A stretch of 64,000 bases of DNA from Kwoniella bestiolae CBS 10118 (taxonomy: Eukaryota; Basidiomycota; Tremellomycetes; Tremellales; Cryptococcaceae): the NCBI RefSeq assembly GCF_000512585.2, contig NC_089243.1, forward strand, positions 1-64,000, given 5' to 3'. Within the stretch, counting starts at the first letter, position 1. The number at the start of each line of letters is the position of its first letter. Below the pieces are notes generated by a model. That model saw only the letters and a program-made list of their open reading frames with translations, did no database searches and was not told the origin of the DNA. Both the position numbers and the translations under genes were made by a program. Below, piece after piece: positions 51,401 through 63,924 of this stretch.

Positions 51401-53002
51401 TCACAGAATCTCAAGGTTGAGGCCGACGCCGGCATCCAGGTCAAGGGGATTATGTCCCTCTGTTCGGTTAGCCACGAATCCTTGAGGGAAGTGCTTCGCT
51501 TTGACCACCTCGGTGTAATTTCTACGGCATGGGTGGATCAGCTTACCAAGTTCATCTGGTGGCCAGAGAGTCGTGACCTTACCTCAGCACACACATGTCT
51601 CCACCACTTGGACCGACGTGCGCGCAATGGACGTTGGGCCGGAAAGGTAACATCGGAGTGTGCAGGTATCTACATCCGAGGTTGTTCTCTCCGAGTCTGC
51701 CACACAAACCGATTAGCCTGGGAGAATTGTAGATGTGCTATGGTGAAGGCTCACTCACCTGTAGAATTGACCTAGTGACAGACCGTTGAGGAACGTCATA
51801 CATTGGTCAAAGTTCTCGTATTGCTGATTTACACCAGTGCAGTGTTCAAGCGCCGCATTGCAGGTACTTTGGGCGAGGTATTGCTGCAAGATGTAAGTAC
51901 CGTTGGAGAAACCGGTGAGGTTCTGTACTCGTTTTGCCATGTGAGGAATCAATTGGCTATTGGAAGACTCCAATTAGCATCGTATCTTGCAAGGAGGACA
52001 AGAGGAAACGCACGGTACGATTAAATCTGTTGCCCAAGCCCATCTTCTGAATATCAAATCGTACTCTTGCACTTGGAATTCATCGTTGATGTTGAAAAGA
52101 GCGTCGATCTGACAGGCATTGTGGAGTTAAGTCATTCCACTGAGTATGAGACAGACACATCCGAAGCTTCACGGCGTAACTCACTTCAACAGGGAAACTT
52201 TGGTTGAGAGCTCCGTAGAAGACTGTAGCGAAGCAGATGTCATTCTCGTCAGAGAGATTGAAAGCTGGTTGACAATGACTCACACTGGAACTTGACACCC
52301 ACAAATACGGTGTTTCCTTGAGCTATAGCTGCGTGAAGCTGGGAAACGGGTTGGAGCCGTCAGTCTCATGATCGAAAGAGTATACTGGGGTCACTCTATA
52401 GACCTACCTCATAGCTTACGGGATTCCCGATAGGTGAAGGCTCCATTGGGTCTTTGGCAAGGTTCACGAATAGACCGAAGAGCTACGCAATTATACCGTT
52501 AAGCCTCAAAGGCGCTTGCAAGGTCCGATAGTTATGATTGGCTCACATATTCGCTACGATGGAGTCAAGCCGGCATGAGAATGAGCGGAATATATGGGCA
52601 TAAAAGTGGTCGAAGTCAAAGGAGCTACTCACGTTGCCAGTTCCCTTCCATCGAAGTCGGTGGAGACTAATACAAACAGTGATTTTGGTAAGTAATCGCG
52701 TTCATGTTTGATTATGACCCATGTCGGGATGAAGACCTACCGTCGACCGTCCCTTTCACATCCTCCGCGAACAAGGTACTGAACGCAGGTAGATCAGCAT
52801 CAAGCTCGGTATCGGCAGAGAAAAATGGAAGACGGGGAGCTACATACCTGTTGACCGAAGCAGCGACTTCTGTGTTTCTAGGGTACAGATAATTATCCAA
52901 GAAGTTGGCCACCGTACCTATAGCTTGGTCTGATGGTATCGCCCCATTGACAAGGACGGCAGCTGAGGCAAGACCTAGGACAGTGAGTATTTTCGAGATC
53001 AT
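51401..53002 (-). CDS. Secreted SnoaL-like fungal protein
   Basis: About ten small exons. Residues 1-20 are a signal peptide (MISKILTVLGLASAAVLVNG). Then VANFLDNYLYPRNTEVAASVN, TLFAEDVKGTVDG, LFGLFVNL, NPVSYELHAAIAQGNTVFVGVKF, INDEFQVQEYDLIFRRWAWATD, the Cys-containing STCNAALEHCTGVNQQYENFDQC and GCRYLHTPMLPFRPNVHCAH. The last exon ends GVGLNLEIL. This pattern is that of a conserved basidiomycete/ascomycete secreted family with a SnoaL-like alpha+beta fold and several cysteines for disulfides. The catalytic role, if any, is not known. The exon borders near 51690 and 51560 were set by eye. Confidence 0.8.
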
Positions 53003-53549
53003 TTTGATATGAAATTATATATTGTGGATGATTATAGAGTATTGGATGTGACGAGCGAAACAAAGAAGGCTTATGATTCTCAAATTCCTGAATACATGCA
53101 TATATATACACCACGAGCCATTTTTAGGTATGCAATAGCGATGCGACATTTCATTCTCCTCGAAAAAAGGACGATGAGTACTGGCCTTCTGGTGTATACG
53201 CAAGACCAAGCTTCGGGACCGAGCCCAGGTCGGAATCGTTTCAGATGACCGTTATCCCTTCTGAGTTCCTGTGCTGTTGAGGGGTCCTCTATCAGTCAAT
53301 TTTAGCTCTGATCGATATGACACGGAGCATCAATAAGGCTGATTAGATTAAATTGATGAGATCGATCACACATGTCAATAAGGGTTTTCAGTTCCGGATA
53401 AAGTCAGTGCGGCCGATGGGCGATAATTAATCAGATACAAGACTAAAACATGCATGATGGCGACTTTCCGATCGGACACGCTGTTGGGGCGAGTCGATGG
53501 CCCGGCTGTGCTAGTTTTGCGAGCATTACTACATGTACTATGCCCCCGC
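53003..53549. other. Intergenic region, nothing recognised
   Basis: This is the 5' flank of the secreted-protein gene, with CATATATATACACC at about 53098-53111 as a possible TATA tract about 100 bp upstream of its start. Confidence 0.5.
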
Positions 53550-55167
53550 TTATACGGTTTCCTTCTCTTCGACTGCTCCTTGACCACCCAGAAGTGGGAC
53601 TTGCGCTTCGTCCACGTCTTTCGTACCCTCTTCGGAGATATTTGTGATTTTCTTAGGGGGTATCCAGCTGGTCAAGTATCTCAATGTATCAGCGGAAGAT
53701 GACTAATAAACGTAAATTCATCCGAAGGAATGACAAGCTCACACTTCGTTATACCTCCACCACTGATTGAATTTACCGAACCACACAGCCGCCAAAGCTG
53801 TACCGCCAAATACCACCGGCACAGTGATGAACACGGTCACTGGGGTGATTGATAGCCATTCGAACGCGGGTACAAAGTATGAAATCGACTCGATGATTAC
53901 TATACTGGTGAAGAGGGAGAAGAGCGAAGATAGGAAGATGGGTCTAGGGAAGGAAGGGTATTCGTTGGGTATTTGGACGGGTGCTGCTTCGGAGGATGGA
54001 TCGATAGAACGGCTGACGGGCTCGTGAGCCAGTGAGTATTCAAATCGGAGTGTCATTGCGGTCTGTCAAGTCCAACATTTTGTGGCTTAGCGATGTATTC
54101 GAGCGATGTATCGGTCGAGAACTTACGAGAACAGCGGGAACCATGATCCCAAAGATTTCCCCAAAGATCAACATCAACGATAATACCCAATCACTCGCGA
54201 AAGTCATGTTCTCCTTGTCATCATCATTCTTTTGACTCTCGTCTTGCGAGTCTCCAGCGAACATGTTCACCACCACGCCGACCACAAGGGTTATGACCGG
54301 AACGACAGCCTAAAGGTTTCATGATGTGTCAGGCTCATGCGTAACGAAAGGAGATCAAGTGGACTTACAAGATAAGCAGAGACGAATTGGACGATCCTCC
54401 TAATGCTCATCATTGGGAACCTCATCGTAGATATCGAGCTGATCACGTATGACGCTGCGAGGATAGGGTGGAACGTTGTGTAGCCTGCCCAAGTGGAATA
54501 CAGGATCCCTGCTGTTACTGACAACGAGAGTAGTTGACGGACGATCTCTTTCTTCCAGGCTGCCTTCTTGTCCCCTTCGAATTCAATGGCCAGTCGGATG
54601 CTGGAGTCGGGTTTGGGTTGATGGTATCTTACAGATCTAGGGGTGGGAAAAGCGATGTCCGAGGTCTGAGTTCGTACATCATTATCAGTGGAACTCAATG
54701 TTAAGAAAAAGAGCAGTTGACACTTACATATCTGATAGTTCCGGTAAACATCGCGAGCATCATGATGGACCATACGACATCAAGGACCGATTGCGATGAG
54801 ATTCTAGGCAAGACATAGACCAGGAACACGTGGATTCCCATAATGACCGTGAATAGTGATATGAAAGCGGCGATTTGCTTGGCCTTCTTCGTAGCAGTCA
54901 GGGAGCGCCATCTCTTCAGACCCTCCGAAATCACTGAAGGAGTTGGTGTGGTAGCTGATGATGGCGCAGAGTGGGGATTGAGGGGAAGAGCAGATACCGC
55001 TCGCCATACCTAACGATAGGAAATACAGGTCAGATATGGGTAGAGTGGTGCCAAGGTGGGAGACTCACGTTCAAGGCTTTGTAGCTCGCTATGGCGATTG
55101 CGGGTATGGTCGCGAGCTGAACCAGGATGGGATGGAGTTGAAGCATAGGGTGTTCGTTGATATCCAT
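53550..55167 (-). CDS. Hypothetical polytopic membrane protein
   Basis: Starts MDINEHPMLQLHPILVQL at 55167. Hydrophobic segments: AAFISLFTVIMGIHVFLVYVL, VVWSIMMLAMFTGTIRY, LLSLSVTAGILYSTWAGY, TFHPILAASYVISSIS, AVVPVITLVVGVVVNMF, WVLSLMLIFGEIFGIMVPAVL, SLFSLFTSIVIIESISYFV and VTVFITVPVVFGGTALAAVWF, so about eight to nine membrane spans. The frame continues past KFNQWWRYNEV through a roughly 80-nt intron into a cytosolic tail (WIPPKKITNISEEG) with a stop at 53550. Ending at 53739 without this exon is the alternative. I do not recognise a transporter family. Confidence 0.72.
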
Positions 55168-55683
55168 GTTGAGGGTGGGTTATTTCGCTGAGAATTGGCA
55201 AAAGGTGAAGGTGAAGATGATAATCAAGTTGACTCGACGGAGGATATGTTTGAACCTGTGGAGCGATAAGATGCTTAACACAGCAACTGCAATATTAACG
55301 TTATTTTTGGGTTTCAGCTGTTTCTCCGTCTTACGGCCGATGTGTAGTGACGACCGGCCACTTTACCATACTCAGATAACTTCCCAAGCAAGGATGCATG
55401 GGATGCAACACTCGAATATAGCCAACTCGACTTCCCCTTCGCAGCGAAAGGACCCTTTGGTGGCTCATAAAACGTATCAAAGCAATTATAGATACATGCA
55501 CGATTTCCATTCCCATGCTCGAAAACGATATAAATCAATATAAAGATATACTACATCCCTACGGGAATGGTCAGCTAGATAAACGATTATCTCGGCGTGT
55601 TATCAAAGCAAACAACTCTCTATCTGATGCTCAGGTAACCGTATGTACAGGAACAGGAACAAGAAGTATACTTAGAATTCTAC
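55168..55683. other. Intergenic region, nothing recognised
   Basis: This 516-bp stretch lies between the membrane-protein start and the stop of the lyase-like gene. No gene is seen. Confidence 0.5.
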
Positions 55684-57989
55684 TTATGAGTTAATTCGGA
55701 TTCGGAAGTTACGGAAGTACGTGTTTTGCTCCTTGGGTGAGGCCCATTGTTCCGTATGTCCCCCGAAGAACGTCGAGAAGAACAGTCCTACAAACCCACG
55801 TTCACAGGCTACGTTGGATAGATGACGTTGGGGTCTTGAAATAGACTCGACAAGGGGAGGAACGGGCAGCAGGATACCTGGGGCTTTAGGAGCTGGAGGG
55901 GGTGGGGGAGGTGGGGGAGGCGGAGTCGGTGCTTTGGGAGCGGGAGGTGGGGGAGGTGGTGGTGGAGGCGGAGGAGGAGCAGGAGCAGGTTTAGGGGCGG
56001 GTGGTTTGGGTGCAGGAGGAGGGGGTGGAGGGGGCGGCGCAGGTTTAGCTACTGGTGCTTTGGGCGCAGGAGCCTTGGGCGGTGGGACCACAGGTTTGGC
56101 CTTGGGCGGAGGAGTGGGTTTAGCAGGAGGTGGGACTGGTTTTGGGGGAACGACAGGCTTGACAGGAGGTTTGGGTGGTGGCTTGACAGGAGCCTTGGGC
56201 TTGGGAGGAGGCGCCTTCACAGGTTTCTTCACTGGTGCTTTGAGAGCATCCACATCGGTAGCTTCGGGATCAGCGGCCGCAAGAGGATCAAGAGTGGAAC
56301 CGTTGGTAGGGGCATCGACTGGAAGTACATCATTTGACGCAACGTCGGTTGGTATGGAGACGTCACCAGCGGTGTAGGTCGGCACGAACTCGGTGATCAT
56401 AGCGTCCGGAACATCTTGACGTTTCATAGCCCTCTTCTCAGCTGGGGGGTCATCGGCAGGCGGATCTTCAGGAGCAGCAGTAACGGTGACGGTTTCGGTG
56501 ACGGTAGCAGTTGCCAAAGCGGTAGGGAAGGTGACAACTTCGGTGAACTGATACGTATAGACGTCACCGGGGGTACCAGTCATGATCGTTTGAGGACTAC
56601 CACCGTTGTAGCCTGGATCACCAGGGTAACCATTGATTCCTTTCCAATGCCCATCGTCAAATGGAGCTCGCTTGGTTTTGTCGGTCACACCAAACCATTT
56701 CTTCACCATCTTCACTAAGGAGTTTTCGGATTGTTCAGCCGTCTCAGCCTCAGGCTCTTCCGTCGATCTGATCTTCAGGCCTTGGGCTTCGGTATCAGCG
56801 GTGACAGAGAGCCAATCTTCAGTGATGAATGTATCCGCATCTTCTTCTGGCGTGTCTCGTTTGAAAGGCGCCAAACCATTCCACAAAGCAGCACTGTTGC
56901 CCATCCCAGCGAGACATGTTTCCGTAGTATCACGATAGAAGACGTCATCGGCGTGGACCACAAGTTTACCGTTAATCCAGATGTTAAAACCACCGTCGTT
57001 CTTTCCCGGTGTGTTGAGCCATACATCTTGACGGATATCTGTCCAAGCTCCTCGCGCGAAGGACCACGACCCTCTGCCTATACTCAAGCCATATGGCGTA
57101 CTGCAGTCTGAGAAGGGCGGGGATCTGCACAGCCGCTGAGTCTGTCTATGTCGAGGGGCGTACTGTGTGCAGGAAAGGGATTGGCGTCAGTCGAATGGTG
57201 TGAATGCTTGACCACACTCACGAGATACAATTCACCATGACCGTTTTCTCTCCACATCATCCGTGTACTGAAACAGCTATGCACATCATACCGGGTCAGC
57301 ACTTGTTACGAATCAGTGGACAATGTTACTCACTCCCTAGCATCGACTCCACCAGCACAACCCGCATGACCACCATACAGCCCCGGCAACTTCCCACCTT
57401 TCACGAAATCGAAATCCCTAGGGAAAAACACGCTGTACTCCAGCGTCGCATTATGCACCCTACGCATGTTGATGGGGTGTGCATAGAACGTCGACCCTCC
57501 TCTAGGGTTGTTGCCTGGGTTCATCGATCCAGCCGGATACGTTACACGTAACGAGTTTATCGAAGGATCCCAGTCATTCGCCGATACCGACTGTGTAGAT
57601 ATATCCCCAGCGTCAGACGGTGGTGAGGGCGATCCTGCCAGTACTTCCATATTCTGTGATCCGGCTGAGAAATTGGATATGGAGAACGAGCTGAGATCGC
57701 TGAATTGCGCGTCGGACTCCCACTGAGTTCCTGCTATAGGGTATGTGTCGTCATCCTCATCCCCATATAACGGTGTTCCCTCTGCTGAGTAGGCAGTACC
57801 ATCGTCCACGTACGACGGCGTGTACGATGAAGAAGCGAAAGAGGATGATGCTGCCGATGCGTCGAATGGCTGCTGCATCGCACCATTGTTATCAGAAGAA
57901 GACTGAGGTAGGGGCGCTGCGTCGGCTACCAGAAGAGCGGCCGAGAGAACCGTCAAGGTCGTGGTGATCCATCGGTTAGTGTTGGGCAT
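55684..57989 (-). CDS. Secreted polysaccharide lyase family 14-like protein with a large Pro-rich insertion
   Basis: Signal peptide MPNTNRWITTTLTVLSAALLVADA, then about 110 Ser/Thr/Asp-rich residues. A PL14-like jelly roll follows: LRVTYPAGSMNPGN, GGSTFYAHPI, LEYSVFFPRDFDFVKGGKLPGLYGG, AGCAGG, CFSTRMMWRENGHGELYLY, GRGSWSFARGAWTDIRQDVWLN and GFNIWINGKLVVH. The expected last strands, GFVGLFFSTFFGGH and ASPKEQNTYFRNFRI, come only about 385 residues later. The intervening part holds VTETVTVTAAP, two dibasic KR sites (EKRAMKRQ) that Kex2 could cut, and a long Pro/Ala/Lys run. PL14 enzymes cleave uronic-acid polymers such as alginate or glucuronan. The insertion may display the domain on the cell wall; that is inference. 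Confidence 0.8.
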
Positions 57990-58614
57990 GGCGTCGAATT
58001 GATTTTGCTATTCAAGTCGACCAGCGACGGTGTTCTCTTTTTTGTTTTATGAAAGGTCGACTTCAAGTCTTTTTAGCGGAATGAAAGAATAAGGGTTTTC
58101 GGTCTGGTGAAGGACCAAAGGAGGGTGAGGAGAGGTGAGAGGATGAGGGAGACATTATTGGTGTGCAATCTCGAGTGCTTATATGTATAAGCAAGCTTAG
58201 TGGTAAGATCTATGAGCAGGAAGCATCGTGCGATGCAATCGAGACTTGGGCTTTGTCTCAGATAGACACTGGACAAGCCCGGGCCTTGCTTCAGACTTGT
58301 TTACCGGGATTTGAAGGAGTTGGCTTATAATCTCCCAGGCGACATGCCAATTCAAATGTCTCAGTATAATTACTCCTCGAGCTCGAGCTTATGGAAAGTC
58401 AGTCTGGCCATGATACGATGTCATCTCTTCTCAGCCTAGTTTTGAAGGCATCTTTCGGGTCAGTCAAATTGCGTCAGGGTATGTATAGGCATGATCGACA
58501 AGGCAGGTTCGACCTCCAGCTGGTCTGATCTCGATCGAAATTCATCTGGTACCGTCTATTATATCGGCCTCTTCGGCAACTTGCGGTTTGTATGACATCA
58601 GCTGGCACTGTATC
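57990..58614. other. Intergenic region, nothing recognised
   Basis: This is the 5' flank of the lyase-like gene, with a TTATATGTATAAGC tract near 58180-58193, and the 3' flank of the siderophore transporter. No gene is seen. Confidence 0.5.
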
Positions 58615-61177
58615 CTAAGCCACAGCTTTCTCTTCCTCTCTTTCACCCTTCTCGAACATCCGATCCTCGTCCGACCTCTTCTTCTTATCTAGACCTAACC
58701 TCCTTCCGGCGTGTGCGACCTCTTCCTCCTCAGTCAATACGATATCTTTCACAAAGAACATCCCGATCAACATCGGTACTTGCAGACAAGTGGCTACTAT
58801 GGCGAGAACTAGAATAAATGATTGGTCAGCTCGGTCGTTCAGAGTTGTTGGTCCGCTCAACTCACTCTTCATGGTGTGGATGTACGATTTCAAGATAGCC
58901 AGGCCGATCTCGGAGTTAGGATCGTACTTGATGGCGGTCGCGATGTTACCATCTACGTAATGGGGCTCCGTCAGCTCACCTCCACGTGTATTGCAAGATT
59001 AGACTTACAGATAGTCTGAGCAAGGTTTTTCGATGCTTCGGGTAAATTGTTACGGAGAGTATCGGGCAGGGTTTCTGACCATACTGATCCTGCGACGGCT
59101 ACTCCGATGGCACCTCCCAGAGACATGGCAAAGTAGAAGATACCAGTTGCCATGGCGAGCTCTCCTCGTTTGACCGCAGCTTGGATGGCCACTTGGGACG
59201 AGGTTTGGAACATCTAATGGAAAGGGTGAGCTTCTTCCATTTGGACTTCACAAGACTCACTCCTCGACCAATACCATAGATAGCTTTGGCAATTACAAAC
59301 GAAGCGATCGAGCTGGATCTCCTGGGATTTTGGACAAAGTTGATATCTGAGATCGGTGACTTGTTAGCTAATCGTACAGGGTAGAAGAGAGCTCCACAGA
59401 CGCTTACCAATAGCGATACCAATAGCACAAAGGGGGATACCAATCCAAATAGGCCATTTGGTATGGAACCTCCTCTCTCCCAAACCCAACTTTCGACAAA
59501 TCGGTGTCCAGAATCGCATCACCAGGCCGACGACTATTGCAGTCACTTGGAAGACGATTCTCAAGGTGTTATCAATCTGAGAGGCTTTCGCTGGGGATAC
59601 CCTCACCGCGACTTGCTGGAAACTTTGGAAGTAGGTTGTGAAACATCCGTAGGACATGAAATCGCACATGTTGATTATGAACATTGCCAGGACACTTCGG
59701 TCTTTCAGGGTGTACCAGGGGATCAGGGGGAGTTTCGGGGTCAGAAGCCATGAAGGTCGGAATCGTTTGGGTAGGGACCTTTGACACGAGGTAAGTCTTT
59801 TGAAGATGCTGGGTCTACGAATAAGGATGGCCTGACCGGACTTACCATCCGATAAAGAGCAACAGCAACCCGAAGCCCACGCAGATCATAGCGATATTCT
59901 GGTCAGTCCACTTGGCAGCGAGACCTTTGGCCAGTGTGAGTGGCACCAAGATCAACGCTACACTAGCTACCAGCAGACAAACACCGATAATGTCGTATTC
60001 GTGGAAGAGCTGGTTGTATAAGCTTGTTCTAGGTGGCAGAGGCTCAACAGCTGGGTTTCGCTTGACCCGACCTTGCCATGATACAAGGATACTGATGAAT
60101 GGGACGGCCAGTACTGCATTGATTACTGGAGCCATATAAGTAAGTTTGTAAAGGTCGTTCGAATCCAGAAAACTCACTAGCCCACATCCCGTATCCTATA
60201 GGAACAATCGCTCAGCATTACACTTCATGTCAAATGCTTCGACACTCACCCCATCTCCATCCATTGGCAGTACCCCAATTATCCAAGATATGACCACCGA
60301 TCTCGGCCCCGGAGTACATCGTAACGATGGCACCTGTTTCAGATGGCTCGTCAGCCGATGATCCGATACAGTAGCTCCCTATGCACTATGCACTCACTGA
60401 ACGAATCCGCAGCGACGTTCCAAAGTGCTCGACTGACGATGGGAGTGGTCTCCGCAATGTAGATCTGGATAGCGATTTCGTAAGAGGTCGAGCCGAGACC
60501 GCTGAAGACGTTGGCTCCGACGTATGTTTGGACGTTTTTGCAGCCCTGAACAAAGGTGTTAGTCTAGTTTTCCCACGAACCTTTAGAGAACACTCACAGC
60601 CATCATCGAATAACTGATAAGCTGAACCTGGTCAGCTTAATCCAGTTAAGTCTGAACTTACAACAAGTACGATCATGGTCGCAAAGACACTGGGCGAGGT
60701 TCGACCGATGTTATCGGTGATTTTGGGCATCTGCAGGCACCTTCACTGTCAGTTTGGATCGGCCAGGATGGTGTTTGGTACGTACCAAGGCATATGCACA
60801 CATCGAAAATACCCTCGAGACCACACCAGCGGCAGCGAGCTCCGAATGGCTCTTGAAAGCACTAGTAGCGTACGCGGTGAACGTCGACTGAGTGTACTGA
60901 GCGAATGCAATCCCGAGCGCCAGGAGAGTATACCTATAAAAGCATCAACCATCAGCGATGTGTCATATGTTAGATGAGCAGAGGCAACCGCTCACGCAGC
61001 ATAGGCTATATGGATGTCCTTTCGAGTGATGACCGATAACACCCTGCTGGAAGCTACGATACCTCTCTTCTGCATCGTAGTTGACTCCTCGCTGAGGGTG
61101 GATGCCCCATCGTGCGTCAGCTTGGGCAACGGTGGAGTGTGGTTTGATTCTTCTTCTTCGTTATTTTTGTTGTTCAT
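58615..61177 (-). CDS. MFS siderophore iron transporter (ARN/SIT type)
   Basis: About 600 residues in roughly ten exons. The N-terminal cytosolic segment is MNNKNNEEEESNHTPP..., then RVLSVITRKDIHIAYAA and TM1. Family landmarks are ALGIAFAQYTQSTFTAYATSAFKSHS, MPKITDNIGRTSPSVF, NVFSGLGSTSYEIAIQIYIAE, VSRALWNVAADSF, GAEIGGHILDNWGTANGWRWG and ILVSWQGRVKRNP. Later come EYDIIGVCLLVASVALILVP, VLAMFIINMCDFMSYGCFTTYFQSF, MATGIFYFAMSLGGAIGVAVAGSVWSE and a charged tail to EEEKAVA. This is the 14-helix DHA-like group that imports ferric siderophores in fungi. Chelate specificity is not readable. Expression would be expected under low iron; GATA-type repressor sites were not checked. Confidence 0.9.
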
Positions 61178-62937
61178 TCTGGTTGATGGTTGATGTTGAT
61201 GAATGGGGATCCTGATAGCTCTTGACTAGTCAAGTCTCAACTTATATACCTTGACTGGATCTCTCAGTCGGCCGAGTAAGCTCTCACCTCGACTGTATAT
61301 CTCTGCACAATAGTCCGAAGCTAGCCTAATGTATAAAGCATATCATTAGACTTGCAAGTTTATAGGGATCAAGCTGCTTCCCAAGATACATGTGAAGATC
61401 CAGTACCTGCCAAGAAAGTTCCTCGTCTCCTACGGCCTCCGAGAATCATGTATCATACATTCCGTAGTGACCCTATCTTTGCCTTCCCTGTGTCCGTCAA
61501 CCGAGAGAGACGTTTTGTTTGGTCAAGGTGGGATTTCAAGCGAAGTACCAACACGGATAACCTGAAGATGAAATAAAAACTTCGGTAAATTCGTTTACAT
61601 CAAACGCTTATCGGCCGATCCTCATCTAATCTGATTAGCTCCTACCCGTGACCGTTCCTCGGAACACTTCGAATTTTCCCACGTCCTATGGTTCTGTATC
61701 CTTGTTAAGTGGTGTTGGGCCTCAGCACCTCAGGTAGAGCAGCATACACACTCTACTGTGCTGCGGTATCGCCTGGGTGAGTTAGATGTGGCCGCATCTT
61801 CATGATGTTTTCCTATTTATCCGGGATGAGGTTTGTTCTCGGTTACGCCTCTCACCCGAACATCCACATTCAGTTCAGGAACGTTGAATCATTAGTTATG
61901 TTTTGTTGGTCTGTTATCAGATTGCGATGGGCGGTTCCTATCCTCATTTGCAGCTCCACAATCCCATAGATCCAAGGCCCGAAGACCATGATTAGTCTCG
62001 GTTGCGAACCTGTCGACGGGTCTGTGCTACGTGCTCAAACGGGTGATATTTGTTATTCTCCTCTGATTGCCTTTGATCATCCCACTGTTGCTCTTTGAGT
62101 ATCTGGCTCTAGCAGCTGGTGGTCACTTCTCATCGGACCAAGCGATATCTAGGTCGTCTGGTTTCAAAATCAAACCTCTGATCAAAAAAGCACCTGCTTC
62201 TTCGGCCTTGGGTGACAGTGTTGCGCGTCGATTTCACGTCGAACCCCACAATATGCATGGACGGGTTCATGACGGTGACTGCCCAGGACAGAGAGAATGA
62301 AGGGATGAAGACATGCGTGCATGTGCGTTGCAACAATCACGTATGTATGTAGGATAGTCTGCTGATACATATAGACAGTTCGTTAGTCCTATCCGGAAAA
62401 AAGCGACGATCATCGTTGAGAAGCTAAAGGGAAGAAGACATTCATTTCGAATGCACCGATATGAGTACAAATACAAATTTGTAATTGCCTTTTTGCTCGT
62501 GTGACTCAAGTGCGAACAAGCTTTAAGCGTCCTCTCTTGCACCTTTGCCGGTCCTCCTTCGTGCGCCCTTGGTGAAGCTAAGTTATCCTTTCCCTTTCTA
62601 CCCGAGAAATTAGAGATGCTAACGATAAATACAAATTTCCGAATTCGATTTGTATTTTTCGGACTAATCCCGAAGGTGACAAGCTGCTCATAATGGTGGA
62701 ATTTGTAGGAATGGAGTGATCAATTTGTATTTACTCGTCACTTTTTAACTCTTTTGTTATTGTTGTTGTCATTGATCATGCATGAAGGTATATAGAGAGG
62801 TAACCATGTCGTCCATGCATTGCTTTGCATTCATCTTCTTCATCTTTTCTTTCCTTGTGATTTCGGCCACTCGACTTTCTCTTTTAGCTGTATCACCTAC
62901 GACCTTTCACTGTATAGTATCACCTACCAAACCCACG
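61178..62937. other. Long gene-poor region upstream of a small gene
   Basis: This 1.76-kb stretch between divergent genes has no convincing reading frame, tRNA or rRNA signal. It contains four exact copies of AAATACAAAT or its complement (listed separately) and AT-rich tracts. Short frames at 61352 and 62067 lack conserved features. Confidence 0.55.
62469..62732. repeat. Four copies of AAATACAAAT in + + - - order
   Basis: Plus-strand copies begin at 62469 and 62627 and minus-strand copies (ATTTGTATTT) at 62648 and 62723. The middle pair forms a perfect 10-bp inverted repeat with an 11-bp spacer. They lie 206-470 bp before the small gene at 62938. Confidence 0.75.
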
Positions 62938-63313
62938 ATGATCCCGCGAGCACTGCCCTACGTCAACTTCATCGTAGCGACCTCTGCGCTCTTGTTTCAG
63001 ACGACCGTACTTTTTCCATGGCATCATGTGTTAAGCGACGAGTTTGAACGGTGAGCGACACTGGTCTCGTACTGCCCTTGAGGCATCAAAGTCCACCTTG
63101 TCAGGGGTGTAGAACATCATATACTGATCTACGTTGTTCTTTCATAGATTAAAAGCTGAACAAGCCCGTCAGCTGGAAGAGCACCACAGGGAAAAACGAC
63201 AGCTTCTCGACGCCCTGCATTTGAAGATGGAAGATCTGACCAAGTCGGTCGGCCCGGACAAGCTGAGACAAGCGGGTGATAGGATCGTGGATGCCGCTCA
63301 GAGTCAGCAGTGA
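62938..63313 (+). CDS. Small single-span membrane / coiled-coil protein, 92 residues
   Basis: Exons 62938-63050 and 63148-63313 with a 97-nt GTGAGC...CATAG intron give 93 codons in frame. The start MIPRALPYVNFIVATSALLFQTTV makes a single membrane helix. HHVLSDEFERLKAEQARQ and LEEHHREKRQLLDALHLKMEDL follow as a coiled coil. The size and layout recall small mitochondrial inner-membrane proteins, but I do not recognise a family. An in-frame Met at 62782 would add 52 hydrophobic residues and is less likely. Confidence 0.7.
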
Positions 63314-63924
63314 GAATGGGGTTGTGGAGCGGATGGAAGATCCTATACTATTTCGGAAGGTGGTCTGGCCCGAGTAAAAGATGGATAGTCGTGAGTATAC
63401 ACTGAGCTATCAATTGGGATGTATCACGCTGACTGAATGAGCGTCTTTCCTTGGTTATGTATAGTCCACCGACGAAACTCATCAAATATCCCCCTCAGAT
63501 GATCTCCTGCCCACGCTCACCTACACTCCTCTCGCCATTTCATCTCTTTCCTGCATCTAAAATCCGTTTGTAGACCGTCTATGCATTGTTCATTGTTGTA
63601 CAAAACACAGCCGGAAACAACTTGGCTGAAGTACGCAGAGCACAGTTGGGGCCAGTGAAGTGACAACGGCATAGAGGAAGTCTCTATCTTTTTCAAACCC
63701 GTAATTCATTGATCTCTCGTCAGATGAGACGATCAACTGAACTTTACTAATGCATATGTAAGATGCTATTACAAGATGTTTTGAACGAAACTACCAAACT
63801 ATACTATATTATACTCATCCCGAGCTGATCACGCACATAAGATGATGGCAGATCCAACGTCTCAAAGAAAGAAGATCCCCTCTATATATCCGCTATTCCA
63901 CCCATGAAATACCAAAAACACATT
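63314..63924. other. Convergent intergenic region, nothing recognised
   Basis: 3' flanks of the small gene and of the partial gene at the right edge. No further gene is seen. Confidence 0.45.

Noticed and set aside
55934..56377. Plus-strand Gly-rich open frame
   Set aside because: It mirrors the Pro/Ala/Lys run of the lyase-like gene on the minus strand.
61178..62937. tRNA or other structured RNA gene in the gene-poor region
   Set aside because: I looked for A and B box sequences and found none that pair with a cloverleaf; a covariance search would be needed to exclude RNAs fully.
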